Assembly: GCF_963518785.1 (NCBI RefSeq)
Contig: NZ_CAUQKJ010000001.1
Location: 124,001-188,000, forward strand
Origin: an uncultured Campylobacter sp.
GTDB lineage: Bacteria; Campylobacterota; Campylobacteria; Campylobacterales; Campylobacteraceae
Reading direction: 5' to 3'
DNA: 64,000 bases
A program made the translations under genes and the position numbers. Shown in pieces: positions 42,625 to 51,427 of this stretch (position 1 is the stretch's first letter; the number at the start of each line of letters is the position of its first letter). The notes beneath the pieces are model-generated. The model saw only the letters and a list, made by a program, of their open reading frames with translations. It did not search any database and was not told where the DNA came from.

Positions 42625-44421
42625 TTGAAAAATTTAGTCTTAAACGAAATTTTTAAAATTTTATCTCGCGAAGTCGTTTTAGAAAAACCCAAAGATAAAA
42701 GTTTGGCTCATTACGCCTCGCCCGAGGCTTTCGCGCTGGCTAAGGAGATGCGAAAGGCGCCAAAGCTCATCGCCGAGGAGCTTGCGGCTAAATTTAAAGA
42801 TAGCGAAATTCTAAGCGCCACGGCGGTAAACGGCTATCTAAATTTTCATCTAAAGCCCGCTGTGTTGGGTGCGCTTGCTGAAAATGCTCTTAGCTTGGGC
42901 GGCGATTTTGCGAAAAATGACGCCGAGCTTGGGCGCGGAATTTTACCGGCTTCGGAAAGGATTTGCGTAAGCGAGCCTGCTAGCAAAGGCTGCGCTGCAA
43001 ATCTAGCTGCGAGCGGCAATGACGCCGCTAAATTGCAGAATTCCGCCGCTAGGCAAAATTTTATTTCGCAGAATTCCGAGGAGGCGTCAAATTCCATCGC
43101 AGCACCAAATCGCGATGAGGCGCGGAATTCCGTCGCTGCGCCGCAAAAAATTCTGCTCGAATACATCAGCGCTAATCCGACCGGTCCGCTTCATATCGGG
43201 CACGTACGCGGCGCCGTTTACGGCGATACGTTCGCGCGCATCGGGCGCTATCTGGGGCACCGCGTCGATACCGAGTACTACATCAACGACGCGGGCAATC
43301 AGATCGAGCTTTTGGGCACTTCGATCGCGCTTCGTGCGCGCGAGCTCGCGGGCGAGGACGTGAGCTATCCCGAGAAATACTATCGCGGCGAGTATATCGA
43401 CGAGATCATCCCCCTTGCGCGCGCCCAATTCGGCGATGAAATTTTCCGCGACGAATCGCGCGTTTTGATCCTTGCGGAGTTTGCTAAAGACGAAGTGCTA
43501 AAGATCATACAAAAAGATCTCGCAGACGCGGGCATTCATATCCAAAACTGGGCTAGCGAAAAGAGCCTCTACGGCGAGCTTGAGCCTACGATTAGGAAGC
43601 TTGAGCGCAGCGGCAAGATGTATGAGCAGGAGGGTAAAATTTGGATCCGCTCATCGCAGCTCGGAGATGAAAAGGATCGCGTCGTCATCCGCGAGGATGC
43701 GCGCCCGACCTATCTTGCGGGCGACATCGTCTATCACAACAACAAATTTGAGCGCGGATATGAGCGCTGCATCAACATCTGGGGAGCCGATCACCACGGC
43801 TACATCGCGCGCCTAAAGGCCGCCGTGCATTTTCTGGGCTACGACGAAAGCAGGCTCGAGATCATCCTAATGCAGATGGTAAATTTGCTCAAAGACGGGC
43901 AGACCTACAAAATGAGCAAGCGCGCGGGCAACGCGATTTTGATGAGTGACGTGCTCGCCGCGATCGGTAGGGACGCGATGCGATTTATCTTCATCAGCAA
44001 AAAGGGCGAGACGCCGCTTGAGTTCGACGTGGACGAGCTCGCGCGCGAGGACAGCAGTAACCCGATCTTTTACATCAACTACGCCCACGCGCGGGTCAAT
44101 CAAATTTTTACCAAAGCGGGCAAGCGCGAGGCGGACGTCTTGGGCGCGGACTTCGGCGCGCTGGATGAAGCGGGGCTCGGCCTAGCTTTTGCGGCGCTTG
44201 GTTTGAATGAAATTTTAAACGACGCATTTAATTCGCGCGGCTTGCAGAAGCTGCCCGATTTCCTAAAGGCGCTCGCGGCGGACTTTCACAAATACTACAA
44301 CGAAAACCGCGTCGTAGGCAGCGAGAATGAGGACGCGAAGCTCAAGCTGTTTGCGCTCGTAGCGCTTAGTATCCGCACTGCGTTTGCTCTGATGGGCTTA
44401 AGCGCGAAAGAGAAGATGTAG
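42625..44421 (+). CDS. argS: Arginyl-tRNA synthetase with a low-complexity insertion
   Basis: Class I synthetase charging tRNA-Arg. The class motif is SANPTGPLHIGHVRGAVYGD (HIGH at about residue 190), with YYINDAGNQIELL, ADHHGYIARLKAA, and YKMSKRAGNAI in the KMSKS position. The C-terminal anticodon domain ends FALMGLSAKEKM. It has 598 residues against about 530 in C. jejuni; the excess is residues about 105-172, just before KILLEYISANPTGP. This lies between the N-terminal tRNA-binding domain and the catalytic core. The start is TTG at 42625, where GTAAGGGA gives the ribosome-binding site, 5 bases after tatA. Confidence 0.94.
   Translation: MKNLVLNEIFKILSREVVLEKPKDKSLAHYASPEAFALAKEMRKAPKLIAEELAAKFKDSEILSATAVNGYLNFHLKPAVLGALAENALSLGGDFAKNDAELGRGILPASERICVSEPASKGCAANLAASGNDAAKLQNSAARQNFISQNSEEASNSIAAPNRDEARNSVAAPQKILLEYISANPTGPLHIGHVRGAVYGDTFARIGRYLGHRVDTEYYINDAGNQIELLGTSIALRARELAGEDVSYPEKYYRGEYIDEIIPLARAQFGDEIFRDESRVLILAEFAKDEVLKIIQKDLADAGIHIQNWASEKSLYGELEPTIRKLERSGKMYEQEGKIWIRSSQLGDEKDRVVIREDARPTYLAGDIVYHNNKFERGYERCINIWGADHHGYIARLKAAVHFLGYDESRLEIILMQMVNLLKDGQTYKMSKRAGNAILMSDVLAAIGRDAMRFIFISKKGETPLEFDVDELAREDSSNPIFYINYAHARVNQIFTKAGKREADVLGADFGALDEAGLGLAFAALGLNEILNDAFNSRGLQKLPDFLKALAADFHKYYNENRVVGSENEDAKLKLFALVALSIRTAFALMGLSAKEKM
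42946..43140 (+). repeat. RAATTY-core insertion in argS
   Basis: About 195 bases encode QNS, RQNF, SQNS, ASNS and ARNS units separated by Ala/Glu-rich codons. AAATTT/AAATTC/GAATTC occur about seven times within and at the edges. GAATTCCG appears at least three times. Confidence 0.75.
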
Positions 44422-44561
44422 ACTCATATCAGTTGATTTTATATTAATTTCACTCAAATCGTGTTTCGATATGAAATCTTTTCTGTTTGTGTTTTTCTGC
44501 AATAAGCATAAAGTTGCTGGCAGATTTTAATGGATATGAGTGGATAATTTAAGGATTATAT

Positions 44562-45382
44562 ATGAGAAAGACAATTAGCATCGTATCCCTTGTTATTGCC
44601 GTTTGTGTTTTAATTAAAATTCTTTTTCCTACGCCGATTTTATCGTTAAAATGCCATTTTGACGACAATAAAAGCTGCGTGGAGCTAGGGCGAGATAAAC
44701 AATCAAGAGGTGATTATGAAAGCTCAAGGACAATATTCGCAAAAGCATGTGATTTAGGAGATCATGTGATTTAGGAGATATCGATAGCTGCTTTGAAGTA
44801 GGTACCCTATATGATAATGGCGATAAAGTAGATGCTATAAAAGCAAGCAAATTTTATTTGAAAGCATGCGAGAAAAGTAAAGCAGTAAGTTGCCACAAGC
44901 TAGGAAATTTATACCAAAAAGGTCTCCTAGAGAAGGATTATAAAAAAGCGGTAAAATTTTATGAAAAAGCATGTGATTTAGGCTATGGTAAAAGTTGCCA
45001 CAACGGTGGAAGTGTATACATTATGGGCGGTTTTGGACTAGAAGTAGATCACGAAAAGGCGTTTGAGCTTTTTAAAAAAGGCTGTGAACGTGGCTTACCC
45101 GATAGCTGCTATAACGTCGCATTTTCATATCAGCAAGGCGACGGGACGCAGATGAACTATGATAAAGCTATAGAATTTTACACGAAAGCCTGCGATTTAG
45201 GCTTTTCCTATGCTTGCGGTAATCTCGGAGTTTTGTACGTTGGCGGTAGTCAGAATGTAAAGCAAGATCTCCGCAAGGCGTTAGACTATTTTGTGAGGGC
45301 TTGCGACTTAGGGAATGAAAAAATTTGCGAAAAGCTTCAATGGATAAAAGACACGATTTCAATAGATCAACCGCAAAATTAA
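44562..45382 (+). pseudogene. Sel1-repeat (HcpA-like) protein gene broken by a 17-bp duplication
   Basis: The first frame (44562-44774) starts with a signal-anchor (MRKTISIVSLVIAVCVLIKI) and the first Cys-containing repeats, and stops after CDLGDHVI. The second frame, up to 45382, continues with five to six Sel1 repeats carrying Cys pairs about 36 residues apart (FYLKACEKSKAVSCHKLGNL, FYEKACDLGYGKSCHNGG, FKKGCERGLPDSCYNVA, FYTKACDLGFSYACGNLG). The break is the exact tandem duplication of CATGTGATTTAGGAGAT at 44746-44779. Without one copy the frame reads AKACDLGDIDSCFEVGTLY, matching the intact neighbour at 45593. As written, the protein is truncated. Sel1 proteins of this Cys-rich type are secreted or periplasmic. 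Confidence 0.85.
44746..44779 (+). repeat. 17-bp perfect tandem duplication
   Basis: CATGTGATTTAGGAGAT occurs twice in direct contact (44746-44762 and 44763-44779). Seventeen is not a multiple of three, so the extra copy shifts the frame and brings in a TAG stop. Confidence 0.97.
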
Positions 45383-45592
45383 AATTTTACTTCATCATTG
45401 GCACAAAAGACGGTTGAGCAGTTTAAATTTAATGCGACAAGCTATTGCGTAAAATATCATAGACTTGCGGGTTGGTTTAAACTAGGCGCTTTTTTGTGCT
45501 GTTTAAATTTTTAACGCCTTGCTTGCAATAATGCACTATAGGTTTACTAGTGCGTTATTTAAAATTTGCGCATCGCCGCAAAAAGGATAGAT

Positions 45593-46387
45593 ATGAGAAA
45601 GATCATCGACATAGCGGCGCTTTCGCTCGCCGTTTGCATCTTGGTTATGGTGCTTTTTTGGCCGTCACCCGTTTTATCGTTTAAGTGCTACCGCGGCGAT
45701 GGCGTAAGCTGCGCGCAGCTGGGGCGCGACAAGCTCTCCCGCGGAGATTACGATGGCGCCAAGCTCGCTTTTGCCAAGGCTTGCGAGGCGGGCGAGAAAG
45801 ATAGCTGCTTTGATTTGGGTGCCCTATACGATGGCGAGGGCAATGCGACGCAAGCGGGCGTATTTTATACCGCAGCGTGCGATAAAAACGTCGCCATAGC
45901 CTGCCACAAGCTAGGCAACCTATATCAGCGAGGGCGCCTGGGTAAGGACTTCGTTGCGGCAGCTCGGTACTATGTCAAGGCCTGCGATTTGGGCTATGCC
46001 AAGAGCTGTCACAATGCGGCCGTGGTCTATTACAAGGGCGATTTCGGGTTTGCGGTGGATGCGGCAAAGGCGACGAGTTTTTTCAAACGTGGTTGCGATG
46101 GCGGGCTAGTGGATAGCTGCTATAATGCCGGCGTTGCGTATGATAAGGGCCTCGGTGCGCCGTTAAATCGCGACCAGGCGGAGAAGTTTTACATCAAATC
46201 CTGCGAGTTGGGCTATGATGACGCCTGCAATAATTTAGGCTATTTGTATCTGAGCGAGGGGGATTTGCGCGGATTTTCCAAGGGGCTCGAATACGTCAAA
46301 AAGGGCTGCGACGCGGGCAATAAAAAATCCTGCGAGTTCTACGAGTTTATAAAAGAGAAAATTTTAAAGAAGCAGGGCGGTCGGTAG
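45593..46387 (+). CDS. Sel1-repeat, Cys-rich periplasmic protein
   Basis: The start is taken as ATG 45593 (AAAAGGATAGAT upstream, MRKIIDIAALSLAVCILVMV anchor directly after); the frame is open to 45566. The 264 residues contain about six Sel1/HcpA-type repeats with paired Cys (AFAKACEAGEKDSCFDLGAL, VFYTAACDKNVAIACHKLG, FFKRGCDGGLVDSCYNAGVA and others). Helical hairpins locked by disulfides are typical of the HcpA family of Helicobacter and Campylobacter. It is more GC-rich than, but clearly paralogous to, the broken gene just upstream, so the pair is a tandem duplication. Function unknown. Confidence 0.85.
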   Translation: MRKIIDIAALSLAVCILVMVLFWPSPVLSFKCYRGDGVSCAQLGRDKLSRGDYDGAKLAFAKACEAGEKDSCFDLGALYDGEGNATQAGVFYTAACDKNVAIACHKLGNLYQRGRLGKDFVAAARYYVKACDLGYAKSCHNAAVVYYKGDFGFAVDAAKATSFFKRGCDGGLVDSCYNAGVAYDKGLGAPLNRDQAEKFYIKSCELGYDDACNNLGYLYLSEGDLRGFSKGLEYVKKGCDAGNKKSCEFYEFIKEKILKKQGGR

Positions 46388-46752
46388 CCCAGCGAACGTT
46401 TGCCTGTTTGTACTGCTCGCCGCGCGTTTGTGATGGGCTTGTCTGCGATATTGCCGCGACGGGTTTGTGAGCTTTTGTAGCGCGCGCAATTTCGCCGAGA
46501 TTTTACGACATGCGAAATTCAGTAAGACGCAATAGCCAGTGCATGCGATTAGCTAAATTTAGCGGCGAGCTTTATTTGGAATTCTATTGCTATAAAATTT
46601 TTAAGGCTTAGTTCTAAATTTAGTGCTTGTAGAGGTTCAACTTTAAAATTTTACGGACAGCGCTGCGAGCAAGGCAAAATTTAGATTTTAAAATTTTACG
46701 GCGCGGAATTTAGCGCGGAAGCAAAGCGCGAAGCTGTGTTTGAGGAGGTAAA
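46388..46752. other. Intergenic, no gene
   Basis: About 365 bases with no gene seen; many AAATTT/AAATTC hexamers. The ribosome-binding site TGAGGAGGTAA of the next gene is at 46741-46751. Confidence 0.45.
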
Positions 46753-47181
46753 TTGGAATATGAGATCACGGGCGAGGTTCGAAATCTCCGCGTCCACGCT
46801 GCAAGAGGAAATAGCAAAATTTGGGTATTTTTCGAGATAGACGGCGTGAAGCTGCGCGGCGAGTTTAACGATATCCCCGTGGAGGAGGGCGAGCTTGCGC
46901 GCGCGTATTTCATCCGCGGAGGATACGCGGGTAGCTACGTAGTTACGAGGGTTCAGGTAGCGCGCAAACCAAGCCCTTTGCGCCGCAAGCTGGGGATCGC
47001 GACTGCCGTGTGCACGCTTGGCTTCGGCGCAGCGCTGTGGATTGTGGGCTTTGGGATTTTAAACGTCGGCGGGAGGGGCTCGCTAATTAATTTTGTCTGT
47101 ATTGCCGCGGTAGGATTTGGGGTGCTAAAAGAGGGCGCGGGCAATCTTAAAATGTGGCTAAATCAGCGCACGTCCGAATAG
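46753..47181 (+). CDS. Small membrane protein with an N-terminal strand-rich domain
   Basis: The start is TTG 46753, decided by the excellent AGGAGG 4-9 bases upstream. Of 142 residues, about 1-75 look like a beta-rich domain (YEITGEVRNLRVHAARG, KIWVFFEIDGVKLRGEF, YVVTRVQVARK). Two hydrophobic helices follow, at about 83-103 (GIATAVCTLGFGAALWIVGF) and 110-128. No family recognised. It may be cotranscribed with the DUF3137-like gene 146 bases downstream. Confidence 0.65.
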   Translation: MEYEITGEVRNLRVHAARGNSKIWVFFEIDGVKLRGEFNDIPVEEGELARAYFIRGGYAGSYVVTRVQVARKPSPLRRKLGIATAVCTLGFGAALWIVGFGILNVGGRGSLINFVCIAAVGFGVLKEGAGNLKMWLNQRTSE

Positions 47182-47327
47182 GTCGCTGCCGTGACGCAAA
47201 TTTCATATATTTACAAATCCGCCGAATAAAATTTACTCACGCCCGCCGTATCTTTGCGGCGTAAATTTTGCTAAAATTCGCTCCGAGCGCGAAATCCGCC
47301 GCGTAAATTTTAGAAAAAGGTAAAATT

Positions 47328-48308
47328 TTGAATCTAAACGAAGCGATAATTGCCACCGCCAAAAAGCAAAAAGAGTGCCGGCTTGCATTTCTAAAGTATC
47401 TGTTTTTGGGAATTTTATTTATAATTATACTGCCCGTGGGCGGCGGATTTGCCGTAGGGCATCTTTTTGAAAATCGCCTTGCACCGCTATTTTTCATCAT
47501 TATCTATATTCCGTTTTTTCTCGCTGCACTAATGGCTAACAGGGGCTGAGTGACCAGCGAGCTGGGGGATTACAAAGCGTTTTACAAAGACGTTTTCGTC
47601 CGCGCCGCTATTCGGGGTACAGATTCAAATTTTAGCTACGATCCGTTTGTCGGCATCAGCCGTAAAGAATTTCGCAAAATCGGCATCTATTCGCCCGATG
47701 AGTTTCGCGCCGAAGATCAAATAAAGGGCATTTATAAAGGCGTCAAATTTAGCCTCAGCGAAGCGATCCGCATCCCAAACGGCGCGACGCTGGAGCTAAG
47801 CGACTCGGCGGCGCTAAATTTGCTATCCGCAATAGTTTTTGCTTGGTCGACGATGAAGGATATGCAGGCGTTCAGCGGCTCGGTCTTGGTCTGCGAGTTT
47901 TACAAGAAATTTAGCGGGCAAACTATAGTCGCGAGCCGCACGCTAAACACCAGATTTTTGGGCGAAAAAGAGCAGATGGACGACATGTTTTTTAGCAAAG
48001 AATTTAGGGTCTTTGCGGACGATAAGATCGAGGCGCGATATCTTTTGACGCCCGCGTTTATGCAGCGTCTGCGAGAGCTAAAGGAAAAATTCGCGGGAAA
48101 AATGGGGGTGAGCGCGGCGTTTATGGACGATAAGCTTTATCTATTTTTAAACGGAGCGAAAAATAAGTTTGAAACAACGCTCTTTTCGCCGCCGCCGAGC
48201 TTAAGGGATGCCGCTGAGATCAAAAATGAAATTTTAGAGCTTTTATCGATAATAGACGAGCTAAGCTTGAACCAGGATTTAAGTAGGGCGGCGATTTTGG
48301 CTGATTAA
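47328..48308 (+). pseudogene. DUF3137-like membrane protein interrupted by an in-frame TGA
   Basis: Two parts lie in the same frame. Codons 1-73 (TTG start at 47328) encode two membrane helices (LKYLFLGILFIIILPVGGG and PLFFIIIYIPFFLAALM). A TGA at 47547-47549 follows NRG. The next codon, GTG at 47550, continues for 252 residues with YKAFYKDVFVRAAIRG, YDPFVGISRKEFRKIG and FSGSVLVCEFYKKFSGQTIV, the soluble part I associate with DUF3137 proteins. Those normally carry the two helices and the soluble part in one chain. A TGG-to-TGA change would explain the split. The GTG has no ribosome-binding site of its own. Function of the family unknown. Confidence 0.7.
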
Positions 48309-48503
48309 CGCGCGCCGCTATTTGGCGGATAAAATCCGCTTGCGCTGTGAGAGGGCGCATTACTTGTCGCCTATCGAAATACATGGCGGCTCGAGTGCTA
48401 TTTCTCCACCAGCTAAAATATACTACGCTTTGGTCGCATCCTTCCACCGCCTATTGAGATGCGCTAAAGCCTGGATTGCTTCTATGCTACTTACCGAGAT
48501 GCG

Positions 48504-48773
48504 CTACGGATCGGATCGCTCATTTTCGCTACCGGCGGGGGTGCGATTAAGTAGCTCCTGTTCGCGAGCGAATAATCTGCAAAATTTTTCCCAGTCGTGC
48601 AGATAGACGAGCCTGTGCTCTTTGCCATTTTCGTCTATGTAGATGCCTTGCGTCGAGCATAGGCTCATCTTTTGCCAGTAGTCGAAAAACGGCAACGCCT
48701 CGATGTCATCTTGCAGTACACCTCGCATCATGCCGTTATCGTAAATTTTTAAATCATAATAAGTCATTTCCAT
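48504..48773 (-). CDS. Small hypothetical protein
   Basis: 89 residues beginning MEMTYYDLKIYDNG, with AAAGG about 8 bases upstream of the ATG. Acidic and soluble, aromatic-rich (FFDYWQKMSLC, LVYLHDWEKFCRLFAREQ); no membrane segment. The style fits small immunity-like proteins of the neighbouring cluster (DUF4299-like, SUKH, DUF1963-like), but I do not recognise a family. The last 15 residues are of uncertain reality. Confidence 0.55.
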   Translation of the reverse strand: MEMTYYDLKIYDNGMMRGVLQDDIEALPFFDYWQKMSLCSTQGIYIDENGKEHRLVYLHDWEKFCRLFAREQELLNRTPAGSENERSDP

Positions 48774-48979
48774 TTTTAACCTTTCTAAATTTTATATCTA
48801 CGGAATTCTGCCACGATAAAATTCTGCTTTCTTAAAATTTTACCGAGATAGAATTCTGTAAGCCAGATTTAGAATTTTAAAATTCCATGCGCCACGAAAT
48901 TTGCTGTAAATTCCGCCCCTTTAAATTTTGCGGCGTCAATCCTCGATAAAGCCCTGCAGAATTTTACTGCAAGTAAAAT

Positions 48980-49909
48980 TTAACCTACCAGCGCCTTTAG
49001 CTGCTCGGCGTTTAGCCCATCCACCAAAATATAGCTCGCATCGATGAAGCGGTAGTTTTGCTTCGGCAGACGCGCGATAAACTCGCCATATTCCAGCTCG
49101 GCGATTGCATGGTAGTTACCTGCGTCGTTTTCGTTGCCCTCTATGCCTATGAGCGCGATCTGCCAGCGCGCTACGTCGCTATTTTTCAGCATCTCCGCAT
49201 TTTGCCACTCCACAAACGGCTTGTAGGGCAGGATAGTGGGCATGTCCTGCGTGAGCGCGTATGAGCCCATTATCGTGCCGTCATCTCCATTTCGGTAAAA
49301 CCTCTGGTGCGCGCTGTAAGCGTCAAGATATTGCACCTCGCTCAGCCGCTTGCTAAACTCGGCGGCGGGGTTATACGAGGCTAAAATTTCATCCATCATC
49401 GCGCGGTTTATCGCAAAAGGCCTCTGCACCCCGTAGCAAAAATTTACCTCCGTATCGCCGTTTAAGTGCTGATCTATCGAATGTAGCCCCGCCGCTATAT
49501 CGCGCTCGTAGTCGAATTGCTCTATTTTGTCGTGAGTGTAAATTTCGCCGTTTTCATCCATGATCTCGCCCCCCAGCTGCTTGGATAGCGCCTGCAGATA
49601 TGAGATCGCCAAAACCCAATCAAATACCGTCGCGGGCGTATTTACGCGCACGGCGTAGCTTTGCTGCTCCTCATCGTAGCTAAGCTCCATTCCGCGCCCG
49701 CTCTTGCCCCGCACGCCCAAAATCAAACATTCATACTCGCTCAAAGGCGATTTCAAAAACGCCCTCTCGTCAAAGTCCTCGGCGCTCTCGTCTATGCCAA
49801 ACACCGATAGATCGGGCAGCAGATCTAATGCCTTGCTAACGCTCATGGCGTCCGAATACCCCATAAATAGCGGTCGCTTTTTGTTTTTGACGTGGAATTC
49901 TACGCTCAT
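48980..49909 (-). CDS. DUF4299-like protein
   Basis: 309 residues, soluble and acidic. The start MSVEFHVKNKKRPLFMGYSD and the block VFGIDESAEDFDE resemble DUF4299 proteins, also found in streptococci; function unknown, from memory. Further conserved-looking parts are RGMELSYDEEQQSYAVRVN, FDWVLAISYLQALSKQLGG and YVDGLN-like ILVDGLNAEQL. AAGGAGAAAACG precedes the ATG. A run of eight C (G on the coding strand) lies about 100 bases upstream at 50010-50017. Confidence 0.7.
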   Translation of the reverse strand: MSVEFHVKNKKRPLFMGYSDAMSVSKALDLLPDLSVFGIDESAEDFDERAFLKSPLSEYECLILGVRGKSGRGMELSYDEEQQSYAVRVNTPATVFDWVLAISYLQALSKQLGGEIMDENGEIYTHDKIEQFDYERDIAAGLHSIDQHLNGDTEVNFCYGVQRPFAINRAMMDEILASYNPAAEFSKRLSEVQYLDAYSAHQRFYRNGDDGTIMGSYALTQDMPTILPYKPFVEWQNAEMLKNSDVARWQIALIGIEGNENDAGNYHAIAELEYGEFIARLPKQNYRFIDASYILVDGLNAEQLKALVG

Positions 49910-50289
49910 CGTTTTCTCCTTATTGAAACGGCAAAATTATAGTGAAATTTTACCCGCCGCGGCGGGCTAAATTTACGCTCGCGGTTCGCGACAGCTTGCG
50001 TATTTTGCGCCCCCCCCTGCGCATATATTTTGTATCTGCTCGCGCCGTATTTTAGCTCGCCTGCAGGTTTTTTATATGCTCGCGGTACAGCCTGAATATT
50101 CGTGAGTTAAAATTTTACCGCAATGAGGACTTTTGTGCTTTTATAAAATTTAGTGCGTAGTTTGCGTTCGTCGCGAGCGCAGACTTCGCGGCGGGTGTTT
50201 GAGCGCTAAATTTACCAGCGCAAGCCTGCGCCCATTATCGATCACGCGAATGCGCGCCGTCACAAATCTACACTCCCAATCGCAAAAGC
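49910..50289. other. Intergenic with a C8 homopolymer tract
   Basis: About 380 bases without a gene. The single long homopolymer of the window, eight C at 50010-50017, is here. Confidence 0.5.
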
Positions 50290-51099
50290 TTACGCGCCGA
50301 TCGCGTCTTTTAGGCTCTGTGCGCACAAGCCCGCATCCTTTAGCTCGCGCAAAATTTCGCCCATCAGCTCCTCTTTGAAAAGGTCCAGTATCATCGCGTC
50401 CGCATCCAGCTCAGCGTAGCGAAGGGCAGGCTCGCTGAAGTTTTTAAGCTCTTTAAACCGCCGCTCGCCCCGCCTGGCAAATCCGAGCCGAACCTCGTTC
50501 GGGCTAAGGCTCAGCATGCCGCCGTCGCGAGCGAAATTATACACGCTAAAGCCGTAAAGCTGCGGATCGGCGGCTCTTGCACGCACGCCTAAAATTTCCT
50601 CCAGCCGCGCCTTCGTGCCGTCTAGATCGAGCCTCGTTTGCAGCGCGATCTTGCCGCCCGTGTCGAGCCACAAAAGCGCCAAAAACGAAGCGAAATCCTG
50701 CGCGATGATGCTTGGCTCGTCGCATTCGACGTCGATATAGGCGACCGCAGGCTGTTCGCTCGCGCGGTAGTCCAGGCACAGGTACCAGTGTCCGTCGCCG
50801 CTGAAGGGCACCAGCCCGTCAAGCTCGAAGCTCACGCACTCGCGCTCCTCGCCCCAGCTAAAGCGCGTAAGCGACGGATACGCCTCGCCGATGTCGCTGA
50901 TGGCGTCCAGCGGGTAGCCTTCTAGCTCGTAGCGCAGGTAGCCGCCGTTTTGCACGCTCAGCATCATGACAAGCTCGCGCGGCAGGGCGCATCCTAGCTC
51001 CTCTTCCGCGGCTCGCAGCGCCTCCGCCGTGAGCGGATCTTGTAGATAGGGCAGGTAGATCGGCCTGCGCCAGATGTTTGCAAGCTCGTTTGCGTTCAT
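50290..51099 (-). CDS. SMI1/KNR4 (SUKH) family protein
   Basis: The start is taken as ATG at 51099, with AAAGGAGC upstream; the frame extends 13 codons further without support. 269 residues. The N-terminal two thirds have the SUKH pattern: EALRAAEEELGCALPRELVM, LSVQNGGYLRYEL, LVPFSGDGHWYLCLDYR, PAVAYIDVECDEPSIIAQDF and FASFLALLW. SUKH proteins often act as immunity proteins against secreted or contact-dependent toxins. No toxin gene is adjacent here, so it may be an orphan. The last 90 residues do not match the domain and may be a second small domain. Confidence 0.82.
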   Translation of the reverse strand: MNANELANIWRRPIYLPYLQDPLTAEALRAAEEELGCALPRELVMMLSVQNGGYLRYELEGYPLDAISDIGEAYPSLTRFSWGEERECVSFELDGLVPFSGDGHWYLCLDYRASEQPAVAYIDVECDEPSIIAQDFASFLALLWLDTGGKIALQTRLDLDGTKARLEEILGVRARAADPQLYGFSVYNFARDGGMLSLSPNEVRLGFARRGERRFKELKNFSEPALRYAELDADAMILDLFKEELMGEILRELKDAGLCAQSLKDAIGA

Positions 51100-51427
51100 T
51101 TTTGCTCCTTTAAATTTACGAGTTAAAATTTCAAGCACGCCTTAAATTTTAAGCTCGAATCCGAAATCTCAGTTATAAAATTTTAAAATTTTGCGGCGCC
51201 GAATTTTTTCATAGCCCGCTCGCTGTATTCGGCTCGCCTGCAACTATACGGCTCGTCTTTCGGCGGCTTAAATTTAATCTAGATCGGGCGCGCCGTCGTT
51301 TAAATTTAATCCGCACCGAGCGGGCTCAAAGCCACGCACCGATAAAATTTCATTGCAAATTACTCGGCACGAGCGTCCGTCTGAAGCGGCGGAATTTTGT
51401 AAGCAAGCTAAATTTATCTTCGCGTGC
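51100..51427. other. Intergenic, no gene
   Basis: About 330 bases, AAATTT-rich, no gene or clear signal apart from the leader of the SUKH gene. Confidence 0.4.
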
